The notes under the pieces are model-generated. The model ran no database searches and was not told where the DNA came from. It was given only the letters and a program-made list of their open reading frames with translations. The translations under genes and the position numbers were made by a program. From Terriglobales bacterium (lineage in GTDB: Bacteria > Acidobacteriota > Terriglobia > Terriglobales > Acidobacteriaceae), in NCBI GenBank assembly GCA_035561515.1, contig DATMXP010000042.1:37575-101574 (forward strand): a stretch of 64,000 nucleotides of DNA. The letters run 5' to 3'. Shown here piece by piece: positions 7,575-15,536 of this stretch (its first letter is position 1; the number at the start of each line of letters is the position of its first letter).

Positions 7575-8018
7575 ATGAAGACAAACGAGGAACTCTTTCG
7601 AGTAATCATCGAAGACGGTTTCAGCAAGGGGAACGCTGCGGTCCTAAATGAAATTGCTGCGCCGGACTTCCTCGAGCACCAATCTGGCATCGTTCCACCC
7701 AATGCGGAGGGCGTAAAACGGGCCATTGCCACGCTTCACAACGCATTTCCGGACTTCTCGCTTACTGTTGAAGAACTAGTGAGTCACGGCGACACGGTGT
7801 GGGGACGCATGACCGCCCGGGGCACACAGCGGGGGCAGATCGGTCCGCTGTTCCCGACGGGAAAGCCCATGCAGATCACAGTCATCGACATCATGCGTTT
7901 TAGAGAGGGAAAACTCGTGGAGCATTGGGGTGTCGCGGATCGGCTTTCGATGATGGAGCAACTTGGTATGAAGCCCCCACCGAAGTTCATCATGAAGCTC
8001 CTTTCTTTTTGGCACTAA
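7575..8018 (+). CDS. SnoaL-like ester cyclase family protein
   Basis: A 147-residue cytoplasmic protein with the NTF2-like/SnoaL polyketide-cyclase pattern: N-terminal helices with LNEIAAPDFLEHQS, then the core FPDFSLTVEELVSHGDTVWGRMTARGTQRG, and the closing IDIMRFREGKLVEHWGVADRLSMMEQLG. This family binds small molecules in a conical pocket and includes ester cyclases, but most genomic members have unknown substrates. Family-typical length. The start follows GGGAGAGC. It is a single gene between two intergenic spaces; the next gene faces it. Confidence 0.88.
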   Translation: MKTNEELFRVIIEDGFSKGNAAVLNEIAAPDFLEHQSGIVPPNAEGVKRAIATLHNAFPDFSLTVEELVSHGDTVWGRMTARGTQRGQIGPLFPTGKPMQITVIDIMRFREGKLVEHWGVADRLSMMEQLGMKPPPKFIMKLLSFWH

Positions 8019-8228
8019 AGCGCAGAATCTCCCCCTCGGTTGCGGAGTAATCAGATGTTTGCTGATAAGAGGTCGCCCGGCGATCATCGCGATCTGCATC
8101 ATGTACCAGAAGACAGGAAATAAAACCAAGCGTCATTTTTCTATCGAGATAGACATCCCCGAAAGCCTTCTTCAGCGCGCCTCCATGCTTCATGGTTCCA
8201 AACTCGCATGTTCATTCCAAGCTCGCTA

Positions 8229-8906
8229 CTATGACGAAGGAGCTGCGGCGAGGACGAATTGCAGATCGCGGACTCCGACCGGACCACTCTCGATCGTATT
8301 AAAGCCGGCTTTACTCAGCAGAGCGACGATGTCATTCCTGCTGACGTGCCCATGCGGACGGTGGAAATGTGAGAGAAAGGTTCTTTTTTGTTCGCTGAAT
8401 CCCTCGAAATCAACCACCAGTACTCGCCCTCCCGGCCTCAGAACTCTTCGAAGTTCAGCAGCGCATTTGGCCCGAGTGCTTGTCGGCAAATGATGGAGCA
8501 TTACGGTACTAAGGACCGCGTCGAAGTGACCGTCGGGGAAAGGCAGCGCCTCCGCCAAGCCGTTCCGAAAGAGAACTTCCACACCGGACTTGCTCGCCTT
8601 TTGTTCTGCTCTGGCAAGCATCTCTGGAGAGGCATCAATTCCATACACCTTTCCGGAAGGGCCGACGCGCCGTTTGGCTGCAATCGCAAGCGTTCCTGTC
8701 CCGCAGCCCACATCCAAAACGCGTTCGCCAGGAGCCAGGCGAGCAAAGTTGAGCACCCGATCGCGGAATACTCGCTCTTTTCCAAAGAATGCAAGCCAGA
8801 CGGTGAAGTCATAAAGAACGGGGGAATGCAACACGATTCCTGTCGTTCGTAGCGATTGCTCTTGTGTAGCGGCGGATACGGCCTTGCCTGATTCTTTATG
8901 TGCCAT
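8229..8906 (-). CDS. class I SAM-dependent methyltransferase
   Basis: A 225-residue methyltransferase with the SAM-binding motif I VLDVGCGTGTLAI (about 62-74), the acidic motif II loop VYGIDASPEML, and the post-motif segments FDAVLSTVMLHHLP and LRRVLRPGGRVLVVDFEG characteristic of UbiE/COQ5-like (Methyltransf_11) enzymes. A short N-terminal helix and LYDFTVWLAFFGKERVFRD precede the fold. I chose the ATG at 8906 (MAHKESGK), which follows AAGGAGG with an 11-nt spacer. It is divergent from the tetR gene at 9076, with an inverted repeat between them, so it is the likely target of that regulator. Substrate unknown. Confidence 0.88.
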   Translation of the reverse strand: MAHKESGKAVSAATQEQSLRTTGIVLHSPVLYDFTVWLAFFGKERVFRDRVLNFARLAPGERVLDVGCGTGTLAIAAKRRVGPSGKVYGIDASPEMLARAEQKASKSGVEVLFRNGLAEALPFPDGHFDAVLSTVMLHHLPTSTRAKCAAELRRVLRPGGRVLVVDFEGFSEQKRTFLSHFHRPHGHVSRNDIVALLSKAGFNTIESGPVGVRDLQFVLAAAPSS

Positions 8907-8940
8907 TCCTGTACAAACCTCCTTGGATAAATGTGCGACA

Positions 8941-8956
8941 ATGAACATTTGTTCAT
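8941..8956. promoter_or_regulatory. palindromic operator between methyltransferase and tetR genes
   Basis: ATGAACATTTGTTCAT has two 7-bp arms (ATGAACA/TGTTCAT) around TT. It lies 35 bp upstream of the methyltransferase start, in the divergent intergenic region shared with the TetR regulator at 9076, where TetR-family operators are normally found. Confidence 0.55.
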
Positions 8957-9075
8957 AACAAAAGTAAGCTTTAAAGAGATCGATTTGAAGAACAAGAGTT
9001 GGTGCGGTGTTTCAAACCGGACAATAAAGGTGTTCATGTCCATCTTTTCGTTGCGAAATTTGAGGAGCAACCTTG

Positions 9076-9663
9076 ATGCGAGGGAAGGCGATCAGTGATC
9101 GACGTGTTCAGAAGACACAAAACTTATTGAGAGACGCACTTGTAGCCCTGATTTCCGAGAAGCCGTACGACTCGATCGTTGTTAAGGAGATTCTCGACCG
9201 CGCTAATGTCGGCAGATCCACCTTCTATATGCATTTCCGCGATAAAGACGATCTGCTTCTCAGCGGCATACAGCAAATGTTAGGCCCTCTACCAGAAGCA
9301 GGTCTGTCCCGTGAAAAAGGAACTGAGAGAATTCTCTGGTTCAGTCTCCCCGTTTTCGAGCACCACTACCGACATGCGCACGCATGGGGCGACAGAATAG
9401 GTCCCAGGGCGAGAGCCATCCTGCATGAACATCTTCGAATGGTGCTCGCGGATGTCATCGCCGGTGTGACGAAGAAAGACTTTCGTATCGCGCGGACAGA
9501 GGCACGCCGGGTTCCTCCGGATCTGCTTTCACACTACGTAGCGGCAACATTTGTTCTTGTCTTGAACTGGTGGTTGGATAAGGGAATGTTTTTGCCGCCC
9601 AAGGAAATCGACAGTCTCTTCCGCGCGCTCACAATGCCGACACTGCACGCTCTGGCGAAGTGA
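9076..9663 (+). CDS. TetR/AcrR family transcriptional regulator
   Basis: A 195-residue regulator. The N-terminal TetR helix-turn-helix covers about 12-60, with VKEILDRANVGRSTFYMHFRDKDDLL as recognition element. The C-terminal ligand domain (about 75-195) resembles the TetR_C_33-type, with a conserved WWLDKGM near the end. I use the ATG at 9076, 8 bp after GAGGAG; an adjacent in-frame TTG at 9073 is less well spaced. It is divergent from the methyltransferase gene and an ATGAACA/TGTTCAT palindrome lies between them, so local repression and autoregulation are likely. The inducer is unknown. Confidence 0.92.
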   Translation: MRGKAISDRRVQKTQNLLRDALVALISEKPYDSIVVKEILDRANVGRSTFYMHFRDKDDLLLSGIQQMLGPLPEAGLSREKGTERILWFSLPVFEHHYRHAHAWGDRIGPRARAILHEHLRMVLADVIAGVTKKDFRIARTEARRVPPDLLSHYVAATFVLVLNWWLDKGMFLPPKEIDSLFRALTMPTLHALAK

Positions 9664-10149
9664 AATCATTTGCTTTCGCAATATCTCCGCGATCGTTTCA
9701 ACGGTGATTGCCGTCCTCTGAAGAAATTACACTTGCGGGTATTGATCAGGCAGTTTGTCTGGCCCGTATTGGATACGAGCAAACTTCTCCTGAGGCCGTG
9801 TTTTTTCTCAGCCCGGCTGAGAATAGAGCACCAAGTGCTTGGGCATTTGATTCTCTCCTCCTGACGAAGTCTCACATCAATGGCGGAAGGCGGTTCGTTT
9901 CTGGGGAGTGTCGCCCGGACACCGCTACGTCTGTCAACCGGGTCCTCGTCTTAGCCGTGAGTATCCAAAAGCCACGACAGCAATTCCGAGAAAAATGTCG
10001 GTCCAGTCGTGCCGATGGTATCCCCGCATAGCGCTCGCTAATTATGAGGAACAGCACGAACGCGATCCACTGCCGCGTTGTACGCGTGCGCGCACAAGGT
10101 TCTGTAGCTTGTGGACCTTCAAGCACAAATCCTCCTCAACATGCGCTTT
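9664..10149. other. intergenic stretch without an intact gene
   Basis: Nothing intact is visible. A minus-strand frame at 9872-10126 has one hydrophobic stretch (WIAFVLFLIISERYAG) but no start site or family I recognise; it may be eroded sequence. A hipA fragment follows at 10150. Confidence 0.45.
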
Positions 10150-10310
10150 CGTTTCCCTGCAACTCACGCCTTCGGGCGCAGGCAGTTCCAATAAGCAACT
10201 CACAGTTCCAGCAGAAGGACGCGACGGAAGCTGGATTGTAAGTTGCCTTTGCCGAAGTATCCGCTCATCCCCGAGAACGAGTACTCAATGATTCCTGGAA
10301 AGTCAGATGA
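10150..10310 (+). pseudogene. decayed hipA kinase fragment
   Basis: One plus-strand frame reads GSSNKQLTVPAEGRDGSWIV and, after loss of a single base (near 10240), the next frame continues LPLPKYPLIPENEYSMI. Joined, they match the intact HipA at 4227-5480 (GGLTIPAGGTGGSWIVKLPS followed by RFPAVPENEFTMM). A preceding SLQL resembles an eroded SLAGVQLKFS loop. No N-terminal or catalytic region survives and there is no antitoxin gene. This is a second HipA locus that has been lost. Confidence 0.75.
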
Positions 10311-10399
10311 CAGCAAGTTCGGTCCTGCCCACCCATGCTTGACGGGGTCGAATCACCCCGATAGTATCTGCCGCCAATGGCTCTTTTTGCGGTGTCGCC

Positions 10400-12007
10400 A
10401 TGCAAAGAGCGGACACTCCCAGCAACGAGGATTATCCCAGACAGTTCCGCCGCCCCGGCCGGCGAGTTACCTCGATCATCGTCGCAGCGGCAGTAGTTAT
10501 GCTTCTCGTCCTATTTCGAGCCAAGCTCCAGCCTCTGGAATTGCCCTCCTTGTTGCTGGTTGTTGTATTTGCTGCCCTGTTCGTCGTGATCTTCTTCCAT
10601 ACCAGATTCCTGCTCCGGGCGCGGGATCAGCACGTCCAAAGTGACGAACGCTTCCAGCAGATGGCAAACAACATCCAGGAAATCTTCTGGATGATAGATG
10701 CAGGCACCAAAAGGGCACTTTACGTTAACGAGGCCTACGAGACGATCACTGGTTATTCATGCCAGTCTCTGCGCGAGAATCCTCTGTCCTACCAAGACCT
10801 GATCCATCCGGAAGACCGCGTGCGTGTTCTCGCCAAGCTCGACGAGGCAACCGGGACGGGACGCTTCCATGAACGGTTTCGTATTACCTGCGCCCGAGGT
10901 GAAATCCGCTGGGTTTCGCTGCAAGGCTTTCCGGTGCGGGATACCGGGGGCAAAATCGCACGCCTGGTCGGGACGGTGCAGGAGATTACGGCCCAGAAAC
11001 AGGCCGAAGAGCAGGTAGCCAGAAATCTCACTTTGGCGGAATCCGCTCGGGCCGAAGCCGAAGCTTTGCGCAAGGCCACCCTGGGCCTGACCCAGGATCT
11101 GCGCATGGACTATGTTCTGGACGCCCTGCTCGAGTCTCTGGCGGAGATCGTTCCTTATGCATGCGCAGGGGTCTTTCTTGTCGAAGCTGACACGCGGCTT
11201 TTCCTGGCGCGCGAAAAGCTGCACCACCAAACGGGTGGAGAGGTTTCACATTATCCGTTCACTCTGGACGCGGCCGACCTTCCCCTGCTGCACCACGTCT
11301 TGGCTAAGCCGAGCAGCATTCTGCTAACCGACACCAGCGCAACGAAGGACTGGCACAGATTCACCGATCATCCCGATATCCGTTCATGGCTCTGTGTCCC
11401 GCTGGTCGCATCCCAGCAGGCCCTGGGGGTCCTCTCGATTGGTCACTCCGAAATCCATCGTTTTACCCCGGAACATCTTCGGCGGGCGCAACTGCTGGCG
11501 ATTCCCGCTGCTGCCGCGATCCAGAATGCACGACTCTTTGAGTGCGCGGAAATCTATGGCGCCGAGCTCGAAAAGCGGGTGGAGGACCTGCGCCGGACGC
11601 AGAGAGCCCTTGAATACTCGGAGCAGAATCGCCGGACCTCAGAAGACAAATTCCAGAAAGTATTTCGTTCGAGTCCTATCTCGTTCTCCATAACGACGCT
11701 CCAGGATGGGCGGTTTCTCGACGTGAATGCCGCCTTCGAGCGTCGCTATGGCTACTGCCGCGCCGAGGTTATCGGCCACACCGTCCATGAACTTGGGATT
11801 TGGGAAGATTCGTCAGACCGGACGCGAATGGTGACCCAACTCCAGCGAGGCGGGCCGATCCGAAACGTGATCACGCGGCTTCGCACCAAGTCCGGGGAGA
11901 TTAAGCTTACCGCCTATTCGGCGGATCGGATCGATTTTGAAGGGCAATCATGTATTCTTGCCGTTTCCGAAGATGTGCCTTCCTTCGAGCCGCGCCGGAG
12001 CAATTGA
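10400..12007 (+). CDS. membrane PAS-GAF-PAS sensor protein lacking an output domain
   Basis: A 535-residue protein with two N-terminal membrane segments (about 24-41 and 48-69), a PAS domain with PAC motif (about 85-200: FQQMANNIQEIFWMID ... RFRITCARGEIRWVSLQGFPV), a linker coiled coil, a GAF domain (about 225-375, ending AIPAAAAIQNARLFE), a second coiled coil and a second PAS (about 415-530). In relatives this order is followed by a histidine kinase core, but here the protein ends shortly after the PAC-like CILAVSEDV. It therefore senses ligands or redox state but has no visible transmitter; it may be a truncated kinase or act through protein contacts. Confidence 0.85.
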   Translation: MQRADTPSNEDYPRQFRRPGRRVTSIIVAAAVVMLLVLFRAKLQPLELPSLLLVVVFAALFVVIFFHTRFLLRARDQHVQSDERFQQMANNIQEIFWMIDAGTKRALYVNEAYETITGYSCQSLRENPLSYQDLIHPEDRVRVLAKLDEATGTGRFHERFRITCARGEIRWVSLQGFPVRDTGGKIARLVGTVQEITAQKQAEEQVARNLTLAESARAEAEALRKATLGLTQDLRMDYVLDALLESLAEIVPYACAGVFLVEADTRLFLAREKLHHQTGGEVSHYPFTLDAADLPLLHHVLAKPSSILLTDTSATKDWHRFTDHPDIRSWLCVPLVASQQALGVLSIGHSEIHRFTPEHLRRAQLLAIPAAAAIQNARLFECAEIYGAELEKRVEDLRRTQRALEYSEQNRRTSEDKFQKVFRSSPISFSITTLQDGRFLDVNAAFERRYGYCRAEVIGHTVHELGIWEDSSDRTRMVTQLQRGGPIRNVITRLRTKSGEIKLTAYSADRIDFEGQSCILAVSEDVPSFEPRRSN

Positions 12008-12740
12008 GCCCCTGGCGCCACTGCACCCGGTTCTCCGATGCCGCTCACTTCAAGGTAAGAGATCCTCGGCGCTGATTAGCGTTCTGCCCGGTGCTACGAC
12101 CACAAAAAAGAAAATCCCATCCTTCTTTATAAAGTACGCCACGATAAGGTTGATCTACCCAACTTGGGTGAGGGGCTGGGTATGGGCACGCTGCTATCCA
12201 TCGTGATTACGAAACTGTACGGTGACGCTCGTTGCCGAGATGGAACCGAGTCCAGGAAAAACAGTATTCGCTGGCAATCCAAAGCAAGCCAATGTTATTT
12301 GCTGATTCGAGGGCAGACTTTCTGGCTCCGATTTCTGTGGATGAAGGGGCGACGGAGCTCCGTCAGCCTGGATTGCGGACGGGAGTGCGCTAAGCGCGTT
12401 GCTCGGCAGTGCAGCCCAAAGCACCGCCAAGCCGCGCTTTGGAACCCCGTTCTGCCCGCGTTTCCGACCACATCGACACCTGGATTCGAACCACTGTTCC
12501 TTCGAGTCGACCGACTTACATCGCGAATTTGGAAAGCGCCACCGAAACCATCATGGTCCGAGCCTTCACTGCCGAAAACCCCTGAGCCAGGAGGTTGTAT
12601 TGCTCAAGCATCGGCTACCCAATTCCGCCGCATTCAATGAGCAATCGGGGGTGACGTCGCTACACCATGTTCCAAGATGGTTTTTACAGTAGTTCAGAGA
12701 TCTCTACCCAACCGGTTGCATATCTTTTGCGAGCTGTGCG
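12008..12740. other. 733-bp gap, possibly holding eroded kinase sequence
   Basis: No intact gene. Around 12110-12210 the plus strand encodes PSFFIKYA in one frame and GLGMGTLLSIVI in another, loosely like the PFFTTK...GLGMGLSI part of a histidine kinase ATPase domain; this could be what remains of an output domain for the preceding sensor, but the match is weak. No RNA gene is seen. Confidence 0.35.
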
Positions 12741-13763
12741 ATGTCCGACACTTTGGGGCTAAAGGCGAATCGAGCTAAGATCAACGCCAAACTTCTACCC
12801 GCCATTGATCGCCTGCTGATCGCCGGGATCAAGATGGGACCTGCCGGAAAGAGCGTGGCGATCAACAAAGTCCTGCAGCTGGTTCCGAAATGGACCCGCG
12901 GTAACTGCTGGCGCCGCCTGCGCCAACTCCGCCGACTGCCTGAGTTCGCTTCTGCGTCCGCCACAAGCGTTGCCGCCGCTGAACCGACCGAGCCAGCGCC
13001 GCGTCATCGCGGGGCCACGCGGGCGTGGACGGCCACCGATGACGATCACCTGCTGAACTGGGCCGGCTATGAGCCGGTAAAGAAGATTGCGCTTCGGCTG
13101 AGACGTTCCGAGCATGCGGTACGCTTCCGCATGGCCGCGCTGGGCATGAGCGCCAAAGTCACCGACGGCTGGTCGCTGCGTTCGTTGCGCAAGCTGTTGC
13201 GGGTTAGCCCGAAAAGAATTCGCTCCCTGATTGGCACCGGCCGGTTGCGTGTGCGCGATCCCCGCGTTACGACTGGCTCGTTCGTCGGCTTCCTGGAGAG
13301 TCGGCGCGCGAGCCTCGACGCCGGCGCCGAGGCACGATGGGCGGCCGTTCGGGAGAAATGCGAGGAAGGCTACTCCTGGGAGCGAGTGGCCAGCATCCTC
13401 GGAGTGGAGGTCGAAGAGGTCCAGAGGCTGATCTGTGCCGGCATCCTGAAGATCGTCGATCCGTTTGTAACCGACCGCCAGTTCGAGGAATTCTGCAGGA
13501 AGCATGGCAACGAGATCAGTCTTTCTCTACTTGATCCGGCAACGGGGAAATGGCTGGTCAACGAATATGGCGTTCCCCAGTCTGCCACCCGCAGCGCCGT
13601 TACCCCGCGCGCTCAAAAGCACGCGTTAAGTATTCGCGCCTGCGAGTGCGGGAAGAAGATTGCCGGCAATGCCTATTTCCGGCACGTGAAATCCTGTGAA
13701 ATTGCCAAGAACGTGGCGGCGCGGCGAGCAGTGAATGGGAGAGCGCAGCAGGTATGCGCCTAG
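12741..13763 (+). CDS. predicted multi-HTH, zinc-finger DNA-binding protein of unknown function
   Basis: A 340-residue basic protein I cannot assign to a named family. Visible parts: an N-terminal region with GNCWRRLRQLRRLP; a Myb/SANT-like segment (about 95-135, WTATDDDHLLNWAGYEPVKKIA then RRSEHAVRFRMAALGM); two similar winged-helix/MerR-like segments (about 143-188 with LLRVSPKRIRSLIGTGRLRV, and 211-256 with ILGVEVEEVQRLICAGILKI); and a C-terminal C2HC finger (Cys301, Cys303, His315, Cys319). It ends tail to tail with the next gene, overlapping by 4 bp. It is probably a chromatin- or DNA-binding regulator; its targets are unknown. Confidence 0.7.
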   Translation: MSDTLGLKANRAKINAKLLPAIDRLLIAGIKMGPAGKSVAINKVLQLVPKWTRGNCWRRLRQLRRLPEFASASATSVAAAEPTEPAPRHRGATRAWTATDDDHLLNWAGYEPVKKIALRLRRSEHAVRFRMAALGMSAKVTDGWSLRSLRKLLRVSPKRIRSLIGTGRLRVRDPRVTTGSFVGFLESRRASLDAGAEARWAAVREKCEEGYSWERVASILGVEVEEVQRLICAGILKIVDPFVTDRQFEEFCRKHGNEISLSLLDPATGKWLVNEYGVPQSATRSAVTPRAQKHALSIRACECGKKIAGNAYFRHVKSCEIAKNVAARRAVNGRAQQVCA

Positions 13764-14716
13764 TCGGTTTTGACCTCAACGTAGGCGTCCGCATGGCTGC
13801 GCCAGTCATCGAAAGACGGATACGGCACCGGCAGGGTCAGCCCTCTGATCTCGTCGCAGTGATCCGCATATTCCATGGTGCGGATGGCGCGGGGGTGCCG
13901 CCGCACGCCGATGAGTAACACATCGAACCAACCTTCCGCCTGAGCGTCGGTGAAGAAGCGCTCGGCGATCCATGCCATCAGATCTTCCATAATACGATCA
14001 CCGGGTATCTTCTCTGTATCAACCGATCGCGCGAGGAAGCTGGGACAGCGGCGTTCCAACTCTGCCTTCACTTCAGCGGGAAGGGGGAGGCCATGTTCCA
14101 ATGCCGGTCGCGCCCAATACGCGAACGCCTCCCAGTCGAGGTAGCGGGTGATGGCCTCCTGTAAGCGCTCGGGACCAACCAGTCTGGCGGAGGCTTGTGC
14201 CTTTCGTTGCTCCGGAACCAGATGCGAGGCCTCGTTGCACGCCGCCGCCATTGCCTGCCATTCCTCAAACGATGGATAGCGAATCGGCCGGGCGTGCGTC
14301 CACCTGGTGACGCACTCGGACCAACAGACTTCGGCGCGCTGATAGCGCGAATCGCGAACGGCATAGAACTCGATCGCGTTAAACCATCCTTCTCTTCTGG
14401 CAAAGCCGAAGATGTGCTCGTTCATCCAGTCTTCTAGGCGTGGCCCCAAAAGGGGAATGGATGCCCCTCCCTTCTCGCCCGGGACGAAGCCCGGACAGCG
14501 CTCGTTCACAATCGTGGAGAGCCACTCGGGCATGCCCCGTTCAGCTTCGGTGATCGAGCGTACCCAAAGGCAGAACTCCAGCCACTCGATGTAGTGTGTG
14601 CGGGTGGCAGCCAGGCGCTGCCAGGGAATAGTGCGCGCCTCATCGTCGGCGCGCGCTTGCGCGAGGCGCTGGAGTGGGGCGGCAGTGCTATGGGCCAGGG
14701 GACGTTTTGCCTTCAA
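13760..14716 (-). CDS. internally duplicated protein of unknown function
   Basis: A 318-residue protein without signal peptide or membrane segment. Two halves of about 120 residues are clearly related: repeat 1 (about 42-160) has YIEWLEFCLWVR, ERCPGFV, EDWMNEHIFGFARREGWFNAI and PIRYPSFEEWQA; repeat 2 (about 191-312) has YLDWEAFAYWAR, RRCPSFL, EDLMAWIAERFFTDAQAEGWFDVL and PVPYPSFDDWRSH. The fixed tryptophans and the CPxF and YPSFxxW motifs suggest a structural helical repeat. I do not recognise the family. It converges on the multi-HTH gene with overlapping stop codons; a functional link is not shown. Confidence 0.7.
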   Translation of the reverse strand: MKAKRPLAHSTAAPLQRLAQARADDEARTIPWQRLAATRTHYIEWLEFCLWVRSITEAERGMPEWLSTIVNERCPGFVPGEKGGASIPLLGPRLEDWMNEHIFGFARREGWFNAIEFYAVRDSRYQRAEVCWSECVTRWTHARPIRYPSFEEWQAMAAACNEASHLVPEQRKAQASARLVGPERLQEAITRYLDWEAFAYWARPALEHGLPLPAEVKAELERRCPSFLARSVDTEKIPGDRIMEDLMAWIAERFFTDAQAEGWFDVLLIGVRRHPRAIRTMEYADHCDEIRGLTLPVPYPSFDDWRSHADAYVEVKTD

Positions 14717-15005
14717 GCCGCGTTCTCTCCAGAGGGCAGGATGGGTTCTCGGGTGTTGACTACCGCCGGAGCAGAGATAAGTTTAGCCGATCGGATCAAC
14801 CAAGGGTCAGTACATCCCTGAATAGGGCAACATTCAGTGGAACAAGATCATGCCGGCGCGCTTTCCTCCTCGGAGAGCTTCTCGCGCGGCCTGTCCTCGC
14901 CGAATCACCAGCGCGTCAAGCCAGCGAGAGCGAACCGTTTGCCAGGGACTGCGGCATGCGCCTCTTTTTCGCGCTAGAATGTCAGCCGCACAAAGAGGAG
15001 CGAGT

Positions 15006-15506
15006 ATGGCAAAGAAGAAGATTGATCCTCTCAACCGCAAACAGTACAGCGCCGTCTCCGCAGCCCTCACGGTAGCGGATATTCCGGCAGCGGTAACCTT
15101 CTATCAAAAGACTTTCGGGTTCGCGAAACGCGGCATCATGAACGGGCCAGGTGGAAAGCCAGTTCACGCCGAACTCACCTTGCGGGGTACAACCCTGATG
15201 CTGGGTCCGGAGAATCCTGCGACCGGAAGCCGAAGCGCAAAAAGCCTTGGCGCGTCTCCGGCAACCCTCTACATATACGTGGAGAATGTAGATAAGGTCG
15301 TCGAAAAAGCGGTGAAGCTCGGCGCAACCCGCCAGGGTCCTGTACTGGACATGTTCTGGGGCGACCGCTGCGGCACCGTGGTCGATCCGGACGGTTACAC
15401 TTGGATGGTCGGTACCCACAAGGCGGAGCCGACGGCGAAAGAAATGAAGAAAACCATGCAGGAGATGATGAAGCAGCAGGCGACCAGCGGTGCTGCTGCG
15501 GATTGA
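15006..15506 (+). CDS. VOC family (glyoxalase/bleomycin-resistance-like) protein
   Basis: A 166-residue protein with paired beta-alpha-beta-beta-beta modules of the vicinal oxygen chelate fold: VSAALTVADIPAAVTFYQKTFGF, HAELTLRGTTLMLGPEN, ATLYIYVENVDKVVEKAVKLGA and GDRCGTVVDPDGYTWMVGTHK. The pattern is that of PhnB/glyoxalase-like proteins, probably metal-binding. The C-terminal tail (KEMKKTMQEMMKQQ) is a methionine-rich amphipathic helix. I chose the ATG at 15006 because AGAGGAG stands just upstream and the fold begins there; longer in-frame starts would add arginine-rich sequence without homology. Substrate unknown. Confidence 0.88.
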   Translation: MAKKKIDPLNRKQYSAVSAALTVADIPAAVTFYQKTFGFAKRGIMNGPGGKPVHAELTLRGTTLMLGPENPATGSRSAKSLGASPATLYIYVENVDKVVEKAVKLGATRQGPVLDMFWGDRCGTVVDPDGYTWMVGTHKAEPTAKEMKKTMQEMMKQQATSGAAAD

Positions 15507-15536
15507 TGCGTCTTCGCTGCCATGGTCACTGGACGA

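Noticed and set aside
12470..12560. GGATTCGAACC sequence resembling a tRNA T-loop
   Set aside because: The surrounding sequence cannot fold an acceptor stem or anticodon arm on either strand at the right distance.
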